This document shows positions 26,753 to 32,866 of a stretch of DNA of 35,711 nt, piece by piece. A program made the translations under genes and the position numbers. Origin of the DNA: Candidatus Colimorpha merdihippi (GTDB taxonomy: Bacteria > Bacteroidota > Bacteroidia > Bacteroidales > P3); the NCBI GenBank assembly GCA_018066145.1, contig JAGHRY010000062.1, positions 1-35,711 on the forward strand, read 5' to 3'. Numbering within the stretch: position 1 is the stretch's first letter; each line of letters opens with the position of its first letter. The notes below the pieces were generated by a model. The model had not been told where the DNA came from, did no database searches, and saw only the letters and a list, made by a program, of their open reading frames with translations.

Positions 26753-27724
26753 TTAATCGTAATACTCGTAGTCATATTCTCGCACAGGATAACCTGGAAC
26801 TTCGCGTCGAACCACATTGCCGCGACGGTCGAAAACGGTACGATCTAGAGTCTTTCCTTCGGGCAGAATGTCATAATCCGATTCATCATCGTAAGCATAC
26901 CATTTAACCGTCTTTTCAATCGGAACACCGCTGGGCAAACACCTTATGATAATGTCGCCAAGACCTTCTTCCACATCGCTATATCTGCCATTCATGCCGA
27001 TAAGGGTACCCAGGTGGTTGTACTGATATATCAACCTTTCTGTTGTCTCGGTGGTGGCGATTTCAGCTTCTTGAATCCTGCCATCAGGAAGATAGGAATA
27101 AGACTCACGGTGCAAGAATCTGTCGGTGTTGAGTACGCCATACATGCCGCGTAAGGTCACCCGCCCAAGCGAGTCCAGCACAATTGTGCAGTAGAAGGTA
27201 TCCACCTGCTCCTCGTCCTGGCTATAGCGGTAGCCACGGTCTTCGGTATGCAGATACATGCAGCGCAGAATGCCTACACCGGTTTGATGCGTGGCCGACA
27301 CCAGCTGATATGTATTCACCTGGGTATCTACTGACATGGGGCCGTAATAGATATATTCGGTTCGGGTATATCGACCCACCAATCCATTGGGCGAATATGC
27401 GATTAGGTCCACCTCTTCCGGATCTGTGAGGAGGGTGCCGGCAATCTCGCGATGAACCACTTTCACCCTGCGTACCAGCCGACCGAGGGTATCGTATATT
27501 AGGGATATTTGTGGCGATACTTCGTAGCCCTGCCGGTCGTAATAGGTCGTAGAAATCAGCGTACGTTTGCCCATCACCACCGTCGACGGCTCATACTCAC
27601 GAATACACTTCACTCCTTCGGGGGCACGTGCCGGGAGCCATGGCATATTCACTCCCTCCCATGAGGTCTGTCCTTGTATCGATAGCGCACACAATAATGC
27701 TACCAGAAAAAAGCAACGTTTCAT
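26753..27724 (-). CDS. Secreted YD-repeat-like protein of unknown function
   Basis: A 323-residue protein with a signal peptide (MKRCFFLVALLCALSIQGQ). Start chosen at 27724 because it forms an ATGA overlap with the radical SAM stop and begins the signal peptide directly; a longer frame to 27766 would add 14 charged residues. The mature part contains scattered Tyr-Asp/Gly-Arg units of the YD/RHS kind: YDTLGRLVRRV, YYDRQGYEV, LDSLGRVTLRG, FDRRGNVVRRE, ending in YDYEYYD. These suggest beta-hairpin repeats as in RHS shells, but the protein is far too short for an RHS toxin and has no toxin domain. Translation is coupled to the radical SAM gene, so a shared process is possible. Function unknown. 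Confidence 0.7.
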   Translation of the reverse strand: MKRCFFLVALLCALSIQGQTSWEGVNMPWLPARAPEGVKCIREYEPSTVVMGKRTLISTTYYDRQGYEVSPQISLIYDTLGRLVRRVKVVHREIAGTLLTDPEEVDLIAYSPNGLVGRYTRTEYIYYGPMSVDTQVNTYQLVSATHQTGVGILRCMYLHTEDRGYRYSQDEEQVDTFYCTIVLDSLGRVTLRGMYGVLNTDRFLHRESYSYLPDGRIQEAEIATTETTERLIYQYNHLGTLIGMNGRYSDVEEGLGDIIIRCLPSGVPIEKTVKWYAYDDESDYDILPEGKTLDRTVFDRRGNVVRREVPGYPVREYDYEYYD

Positions 27725-29541
27725 TTCTTCTTTTTTTTCTTTGGTGGGCGCAATCCGGGAAACCACGAACGCACAGGCTGATCCAATCCCAAATCATTCA
27801 TATAGTTAAATGTGGCCATGCGCAGTCCGCGACCCACCTCCTCGATATCGTAGTCGAACTGGATGTCGGTGTCGGAAGGGAGCCAGTCCACCTCATTATT
27901 GCAAAACGGGTGCGGCTGCTTAGTCACTCTGCGGGCGCCATAATTCTGAGGTTCCTGTCCAGAAGGGCTGTGGCAGGTCATAGCATAGCGATGCCAGAAA
28001 GCGCTTTGCACAATTCCTTCGTCAAACATTCGCCTAACGGTCTCTAGGGCACCCAATGTCTCGTCCAGCGTTTCGGTAGGGAAACCATACATCAAATAGG
28101 TGTGAACCATGATTCCTGCATCACGGAAATGGCGGCAGGCCTGAATCGTTTGGTCTATCGTAACTCCTTTATCGATAAGCTTCAGCAATCGGTCGGAAGC
28201 CACTTCCAAACCGCCGCTCACAGCCACGCATCCTGCATCAGCCATTAGGTCGCACAATTCGGCCGTATAGGCTTTTTCGAATCGAATGTTGCCCCAAAAC
28301 GACACCACCAGATGTCTAAGTAGGATTTCCTCGCACACTTCGCGAAGCAATTTGGGAGGCACTGCCTCATCAACAAAATGGAATCCGCTGATTCCGGTTT
28401 GCCGCATGATACTCTCCATCCTATCCACCACCGTGGCAGCCTTGGGCACATCGTACCTGCCAATATAGTCGAGCCGAGTATCGCAGAATGCGCACCGGTG
28501 CCAGTAGCATCCGTGCGCCATCATCATTTTGTTCCATCTTCCGGCACTCCATAGCCGGTGCATGGGATTTGTCATCTCGGCCAAAGAGAGGTAACGGTCT
28601 ATCGGCAATTCGTCAAAATCGGGAGCCGGCAGATGCTCATTGGGGATGTTGTCATCGGCCTGACCCAGGGAATCCACATAAACCAAATGCTGGCGGCTGA
28701 TGGTGCGCACCAAACTCTCCTCGCCAAACTTTCCTTCGAGATGCTGGGCCAAACGCAATAGCGGCAGTTCGCCATCGTCGAAACAAATATAATGACAATA
28801 ATCAAAAATGCGTTCTTCTGAAAGCTGACGCCATTCGGTATTTGGGAACCCGCCACCTATAACCACTTTGGCAGAGGTGTGTTCCATCACATATTTGCCG
28901 CAGCGCAACGCGCCATACAAACAACCAGGGAACGGGACCGTAAACCCCACGATATCGGGCTGCACCTTGATAATGTGTGCCTGCAGAAGGTTCAACATCA
29001 ATTCGTCGATTAGGGTAGCCGGGGCCTGTAGGGCTTCTGCCATCTCGTCAAAAGAAGGTGCGTAATTGGCCAGATGTTCAGCATAGCGGATTAGGTCGAA
29101 ATGGTCGTCGGTGTGGTCGCGTATGTAATCGGCCACATCTTCGATAAACAAGGTTGCCAGATAGCGCGCTTTGTCTTCGGTGCCGGCGGTGCCGAAAGCC
29201 CACTCCATATCGGCCAGTTGGCCGAAACGCGGACCTTCCGGAAGGAGCGACCGATTGGCAATGCGAGGAGCCAGTGTGTCGTCTTGACCGCGAAGGAAAC
29301 GCATCACCACCTCTACTATATCCGCACAGCGAAGCATATATTCGCGTTCTTCGGCATCGGCAATGCTTTGGGCATACCGAGTCAGCCACGAGCGTCGATA
29401 AATGCTGTCGATCATCTCTATCCCCAAGTCGGCCTGCGATGTAGGATATCCCTGCGATTGAAGGAATCCTTTCAGAACCGTGGTAGCCGGATAGGGTGTG
29501 TTTAGCTGGGTTAGCGGAGGCGTGATAAGCAAAAATTTCAT
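27721..29541 (-). CDS. Cobalamin-binding-domain radical SAM protein
   Basis: A 606-residue class B-like radical SAM protein. The N-terminus (LLITPPLTQLNTPYPATTVL) and the region about 195-285 (IVGFTVPFPGCLYGAL, VVIGGGFPNTEW, FDDGELPLLRL) form the B12-binding-like Rossmann domain. No DxHxxG motif is visible, so base-off binding is likely. The radical SAM barrel starts near 335, with cluster cysteines Cys345, Cys350 and Cys353 (HGCYWHRCAFCDTRLDYI). The spacing is CX4CX2C, not the usual CX3CX2C. The SGGLEVASDRLLKLIDKG block and MVHTYLMYGFPTET follow, as in methylthiotransferase-like enzymes. The C-terminus is six lysines. A -7 element lies 4 nt before the ATG. Substrate unknown. Confidence 0.85.
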   Translation of the reverse strand: MKFLLITPPLTQLNTPYPATTVLKGFLQSQGYPTSQADLGIEMIDSIYRRSWLTRYAQSIADAEEREYMLRCADIVEVVMRFLRGQDDTLAPRIANRSLLPEGPRFGQLADMEWAFGTAGTEDKARYLATLFIEDVADYIRDHTDDHFDLIRYAEHLANYAPSFDEMAEALQAPATLIDELMLNLLQAHIIKVQPDIVGFTVPFPGCLYGALRCGKYVMEHTSAKVVIGGGFPNTEWRQLSEERIFDYCHYICFDDGELPLLRLAQHLEGKFGEESLVRTISRQHLVYVDSLGQADDNIPNEHLPAPDFDELPIDRYLSLAEMTNPMHRLWSAGRWNKMMMAHGCYWHRCAFCDTRLDYIGRYDVPKAATVVDRMESIMRQTGISGFHFVDEAVPPKLLREVCEEILLRHLVVSFWGNIRFEKAYTAELCDLMADAGCVAVSGGLEVASDRLLKLIDKGVTIDQTIQACRHFRDAGIMVHTYLMYGFPTETLDETLGALETVRRMFDEGIVQSAFWHRYAMTCHSPSGQEPQNYGARRVTKQPHPFCNNEVDWLPSDTDIQFDYDIEEVGRGLRMATFNYMNDLGLDQPVRSWFPGLRPPKKKKKK

Positions 29542-29545
29542 TTTG

Positions 29546-29553
29546 CAAAGATA
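29546..29553 (-). promoter_or_regulatory. Bacteroidota -7 element adjacent to radical SAM start
   Basis: On the minus strand the sequence reads TATCTTTG-CAAA-ATG. The octamer fits TAnnTTTG exactly and lies 4 nt from the start codon, the same spacing as at cinA. The transcript is therefore predicted to start at or next to the A of the ATG. Octamer seen; start site inferred. Confidence 0.6.
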
Positions 29554-29561
29554 CGAAAAAG

Positions 29562-29591
29562 TTGCGATATGAAAAAAAATATGTACTTTTG
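29562..29591 (+). promoter_or_regulatory. Bacteroidota promoter for the TPR gene
   Basis: TTG at 29562-29564 (-33 element) and TACTTTTG at 29584-29591 (-7 element) are separated by 19 nt, a good fit to the TTTG / TAnnTTTG promoter. The ATG follows 24 nt after the -7 element. It is back to back with the radical SAM promoter 30 bp away. Confidence 0.7.
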
Positions 29592-29615
29592 CAAAATCTT
29601 AATACATTGTCACAC

Positions 29616-30383
29616 ATGAAACGCCTATACATACTTGTGCTATCTTTGGCAGCTTGCTTTTCTGCCTGGTCACAGTCATATTCCGATCAATTCTATGATG
29701 CGCTGAACCGCGACGACATCCCCTTGCAGCGTAGCATCTTGGACGATTGGTCGCTGGCTTCGCCCGACGATGTCGACCTCTATATCGCACGATACAATTA
29801 TTATATCAACGCCAGCGCCATGCTGGATAATGACAGCCCCGAAAAACCGCCCCAGTTCTCACAGTCGGTTGCCGACAGCGCACTCTCGGTTATCGAGGAA
29901 GGCATCAGCCGCTATCCCAAACGTTTGGACATGCGGTTTGGAAAAATCTTTTTTCTTGGCGAACTGCAGCGTTGGGAAGCATTTGCCGACGAATCGATTC
30001 GCATGCTGAACCGTTCGGAATTGATGGAACACCAATGGATTTTCCCCAATGTCGAAGAGGGTTTTGAAGAACTTATCACCGAAAGCATCCAAGACTATCT
30101 GTCCACATTGAGCGGCCACCTGAGCGACAGCCAAAGTCTCACCCCACAAGACACCCTCATCATCTCCTGCATGCGTCGCATAGCCCAGCGTACCGTCCAA
30201 GTTTTCCCTTCCGACATACAAGCCGTCCGGTCGCTTGCCCTCACCTATCTCATGACACATGAGTACGAGTCGGCTTTGAAATATCTCAAACGTGCCGAAA
30301 AAATGGATCCTACCGACGAGTGGGTAGTAGATAATCTGGCGGCTGTCAAAGCACGCCTCAATAAGAAAAAAAGCTCGCGATAA
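29616..30383 (+). CDS. Secreted TPR-repeat protein
   Basis: A 255-residue protein with a signal peptide (MKRLYILVLSLAACFSAWSQ, cleavage after WSQ) and tetratricopeptide-like helical hairpins. The clearest unit is near the C-terminus: ALTYLMTHEYESALKYLKRAEKMDPTDEWVVDNLAAVKARL. Start taken at 29616, which begins the signal peptide and lies 24 nt after the -7 element; the frame is open from 29562. TPR proteins are scaffolds for protein-protein contacts; no partner can be named. It is a single-gene unit, convergent with the acyltransferase 23 nt downstream, and ends in a basic tail (KKKSSR). Confidence 0.8.
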   Translation: MKRLYILVLSLAACFSAWSQSYSDQFYDALNRDDIPLQRSILDDWSLASPDDVDLYIARYNYYINASAMLDNDSPEKPPQFSQSVADSALSVIEEGISRYPKRLDMRFGKIFFLGELQRWEAFADESIRMLNRSELMEHQWIFPNVEEGFEELITESIQDYLSTLSGHLSDSQSLTPQDTLIISCMRRIAQRTVQVFPSDIQAVRSLALTYLMTHEYESALKYLKRAEKMDPTDEWVVDNLAAVKARLNKKKSSR

Positions 30384-30406
30384 CGCCTCGTGTAAGTTCC
30401 CCGAAT

Positions 30407-31093
30407 TTAGTCCCGTCTGACGCCTTTCTTCACCACCCTGGCAGGATTGCCCGCCAGCACGGTGCACTCTTCGTCGAATCGGCCATGCACCACGCTGCCA
30501 GCACCCACCGTGGTATTGTTAGGCAGTATCGTGCCTTTGGTGATGATGGTATGGCATCCCACCCACACATTCTCGCCTAGCGCTATTGGGCGGTCGGCAT
30601 TTTGGCTCATGCCCGACGCATCCACCAGCACATGCTGGTCGGTATCCATCAGCGTGCAGCACCACGATATTCGTGCATGGCTACCCAGCGAAACCGATTT
30701 GTGGCAAACCAGCAGCGATTGCGGCCCCACATGCGACATGTGGCCCAAAGTAAGCACGCCCGTTTCCGACACCTCCACGCTGCTGCCAGTGCCAAAGTCG
30801 CTTTCGCCCGCCACCACAATGGTGCCGCGGAGATTCAACCGGGTACGATGGAACAACGTGTCGGTCCCCTGATATGTGCTGAATCCTATCTTAAAAAGCC
30901 CCATTCTGAGTTTGGGTGCTTCAATATTTATCTTGCCTGAAAGGTTTTCGATTACGGTATTACGCGCAATCAGGATAGGCAAATGCCAAGCCTGCCGCCA
31001 TGGCAGCAGGCTGTAATTGATTCTGATGCTTCGTGGAATCGCCAGCACATAGCGGAGCGCCATGAGCCGTTTTTGGCGGTGACGTTCGTTCAT
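30407..31093 (-). CDS. Left-handed beta-helix (hexapeptide-repeat) acyltransferase
   Basis: A 228-residue hexapeptide-repeat protein. An N-terminal basic, partly hydrophobic segment (about 10-45) precedes the parallel beta-helix from about 75 to 215, with repeats such as IVVAGESDFGTGSSVEV, LTLGHMSHVG, VSLGSHARIS, IALGENVWVGCHTIITKG and TTVGAGSVVHG, ending in LAGNPARVVKKG. This C-terminal pattern is typical of acetyl-CoA-dependent sugar O-acetyltransferases (WbbJ/galactoside acetyltransferase type). A His at DTDQH is a candidate catalytic residue. It is the last gene of the operon led by the Fur-family regulator, 3 nt after the flavin reductase gene. Acceptor sugar unknown. Confidence 0.85.
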   Translation of the reverse strand: MNERHRQKRLMALRYVLAIPRSIRINYSLLPWRQAWHLPILIARNTVIENLSGKINIEAPKLRMGLFKIGFSTYQGTDTLFHRTRLNLRGTIVVAGESDFGTGSSVEVSETGVLTLGHMSHVGPQSLLVCHKSVSLGSHARISWCCTLMDTDQHVLVDASGMSQNADRPIALGENVWVGCHTIITKGTILPNNTTVGAGSVVHGRFDEECTVLAGNPARVVKKGVRRD

Positions 31094-31096
31094 CAG

Positions 31097-31708
31097 CTAT
31101 TCTTTCACCCAAATATGTTCGATTTCGCCAATATACATCACATGCAGACCAATGCCGCGCTGGGCATACCAGTCCTTCTGTTCGTCGCGCAGCAGGCTCT
31201 GATCGAATTGCTGGGTATATATTTTCTTGCACTCGATAGCCAGGTTGGCCTCCTTGTAGATAGGGCTGCCATTCTCGGTAAATTCGGTCGTAAAACCGCT
31301 TCCCTTGAGCTTGTCCTCATCGCGGCCCGACACCGAACCGAGGTATTTGAGCGCATCGCGATACTGCTCGGGGAAAGCCGTCACCGTAAAACGGCCCTCG
31401 CGCTCCACAAACTCATTGGTATAACGCGACGTAGATACATACACCGTAAGCACGGGCTTGTTCCAAAGCACGCCCAGCTGACCCCATCCGATGGTCATCA
31501 TATTCATGTCGCCCTCCTTGCCTGCCGACAGTATCATCCAATCTTTATCCATCAAATCGAATACATTCGCGTTCAATTCTTCCGGCTTTATTTCTGTCCA
31601 TTCCTTGTTTTCCATAGTGGTATCCATCATTTTTTCGTCAACTGATTGTTTTTGGTTGCATGCGGCCATCAGCATCACCGCCATTGCAAAAAATACTGTT
31701 TTTTTCAT
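31097..31708 (-). CDS. Flavin reductase-like (FMN-binding split barrel) protein with lipoprotein signal
   Basis: A 203-residue protein. Residues about 40-200 are a flavin reductase-like domain: FDLMDKDWMILSAG, NMMTIGWGQLGVLWNKPVLTVYV, RYTNEFVEREGRFTVTAFPEQYRDALKYLGSVSGRDEDK. This FMN-binding family reduces flavins or binds FMN tightly and is normally cytoplasmic. Here a clear signal with lipobox precedes it (MKKTVFFAMAVMLMAAC, Cys17), which would place the protein on the periplasmic side of a membrane. A shorter, cytoplasmic form could start at Met27 or Met28. It is separated by 1 nt from the upstream PNPOx-like gene and by 3 nt from the acyltransferase. Confidence 0.85.
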   Translation of the reverse strand: MKKTVFFAMAVMLMAACNQKQSVDEKMMDTTMENKEWTEIKPEELNANVFDLMDKDWMILSAGKEGDMNMMTIGWGQLGVLWNKPVLTVYVSTSRYTNEFVEREGRFTVTAFPEQYRDALKYLGSVSGRDEDKLKGSGFTTEFTENGSPIYKEANLAIECKKIYTQQFDQSLLRDEQKDWYAQRGIGLHVMYIGEIEHIWVKE

Positions 31709-31709
31709 G

Positions 31710-32225
31710 TTATTCCATTCTTTGATATTTCATTTCGTCGCCATTGGCATCATACTGCTTGCGTTTCCCCGATAGGGGTTCGGTAAGGGTGATACGCACC
31801 ACTGCCGTACGCCCGAGCGATCGTGCTATGCTGGGTTCGAAATTGTCCATATTCCCCGGGAGGAAACGCTGGCATATTGCCCTCAGGGCGGTTATTTTTT
31901 CCTGTTCATCCGTCACCATTTCGGCTATTCCGAATCCGATGGCCGACTTGAACTCCAATGTAAACGACCCATCCTTTGGTCCCACAGTAGGCTTGCATCT
32001 CGATACTGCCGACAAGCACACCTTGGGATTCGAGCGGATGGCATCCAGCTTATCGCCCTCGAGGGCACAATGGAAATAATACACATTCTCTCCATTGCGC
32101 ACCACCGACAGCGGCACACCATACCCTGTGCCGTCAGACCGCACCATACTCACGGTTACATACGGTGCACTATCCATTACTTCTTGGGCCCATTCAGCGC
32201 TCATGGCGCGACTTTCTTTTCTCAT
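31710..32225 (-). CDS. Pyridoxamine 5'-phosphate oxidase-family (NimA-like) protein
   Basis: A 171-residue split-barrel flavoprotein of the PNPOx-like superfamily, in the branch that includes 5-nitroimidazole reductases (Nim). Recognisable parts are APYVTVSMVRSDGTGYGVPLS, VYYFHCALEGDKLDAIRSNPKVCLSAV and FGIAEMVTDEQEKITALRAICQRF. The start at 32225 (MRKESRAM) leaves 4 nt after the Fur-family stop codon; the open frame extends to 32441 but that part overlaps the regulator in another frame and is rejected. A second Met at 32204 is possible. Members bind FMN and reduce small organic substrates or haem; no substrate can be deduced here. It is the second gene of the operon. Confidence 0.85.
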   Translation of the reverse strand: MRKESRAMSAEWAQEVMDSAPYVTVSMVRSDGTGYGVPLSVVRNGENVYYFHCALEGDKLDAIRSNPKVCLSAVSRCKPTVGPKDGSFTLEFKSAIGFGIAEMVTDEQEKITALRAICQRFLPGNMDNFEPSIARSLGRTAVVRITLTEPLSGKRKQYDANGDEMKYQRME

Positions 32226-32229
32226 AATT

Positions 32230-32655
32230 TCAGCATTTACAATCGGGACAGATGCCCTTAATGATATATTCGGATTCCTGCACTTCGAAACCATCGGGTA
32301 TCGACACCGACGGTATCGACACCTCGTTGATGCAATAAGTCTTATGGCAACGCATACAGGTAAAGTGCACATGCCCTTGGTGGTGATTCCTATCGGAACA
32401 GTGGCACACACAGTATTTCTGCATGCCCGACCCATCGTCAATCAAATGCAGCAAACCATGTTCTGCAAATAACGTCAGCGAACGAAACACCGATGAATTG
32501 TCAGCAGTTTGCAATTTTTCCACCACATCCTGAAGCGAAAAAGCGCCACAAAAACAAGTATGCACCGTCTTCAGCACCATCAGCCTAATGGCGGTAATAC
32601 GTATGCCTTCCTGCCTCAGCAGATGCTCATAATCGTGATGTTGGCATTCTTCCAT
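32230..32655 (-). CDS. Fur-family metal-dependent transcriptional repressor (Zur-like)
   Basis: A 141-residue Fur-superfamily regulator. The winged helix covers about 8-80, with a recognition helix in the DNSSVFRSLTLFAEHGLLH segment (52-70). The dimerisation domain has a His-rich metal-binding strand (HHQGHVHF, 91-98) and two structural-zinc CxxC pairs, Cys100/Cys103 and Cys136/Cys139. An additional CVCHC cluster at 82-86 and a C-terminal Cys141 are unusual extras. The sequence of the helix and metal region looks more like Zur than Fur or PerR. It heads a four-gene operon and diverges from a Zn/Cd-type P1B ATPase, with a perfect palindrome between them. Confidence 0.88.
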   Translation of the reverse strand: MEECQHHDYEHLLRQEGIRITAIRLMVLKTVHTCFCGAFSLQDVVEKLQTADNSSVFRSLTLFAEHGLLHLIDDGSGMQKYCVCHCSDRNHHQGHVHFTCMRCHKTYCINEVSIPSVSIPDGFEVQESEYIIKGICPDCKC

Positions 32656-32792
32656 ATTAAATAAACGGCATTTGACATTTTTTATTGTATCGAAAGTGGA
32701 GTGATTGCTAATCGAACGATACCATCATGCCAATCATCAACCATGCACCACCGCCTACCATTTGTCCATTCACTCACCCCACAATCCAATCC

Positions 32793-32811
32793 TTTGCAAT
32801 TCGATTGCAAA
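32793..32811. promoter_or_regulatory. Candidate Fur-family operator (perfect 8-3-8 palindrome)
   Basis: TTTGCAAT-TCG-ATTGCAAA is a perfect 8-bp inverted repeat with a 3-nt centre. It ends 10 nt before the -7 element of the metal ATPase gene, so it covers its -33 region. Fur-family sites are AT-rich inverted repeats of about 19 bp, which this is. Binding by the adjacent regulator is inference. Confidence 0.6.
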
Positions 32812-32821
32812 AAAAACTGAG

Positions 32822-32829
32822 TAATTTTG
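32822..32829 (+). promoter_or_regulatory. Bacteroidota -7 element for the metal ATPase gene
   Basis: TAATTTTG matches TAnnTTTG and lies 37 nt upstream of the ATPase ATG. The palindrome at 32793-32811 occupies the position of the -33 element, so a bound repressor would block polymerase. Confidence 0.65.
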
Positions 32830-32866
32830 CGTTCCGAAGAAATCAAAATACCACAAACGCAACTAT

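Noticed and set aside
26753-27724. RHS/contact-dependent toxin
   Set aside because: Only short YD-like units occur; there is no RHS core, toxin domain or immunity gene, and the length is far too small.
31710-32441. Long version of the PNPOx-like gene
   Set aside because: The first 72 residues overlap the Fur-family gene in another frame and are Cys/Arg-rich nonsense-like sequence. The Met at 32225, 4 nt after the regulator stop, is the natural start.
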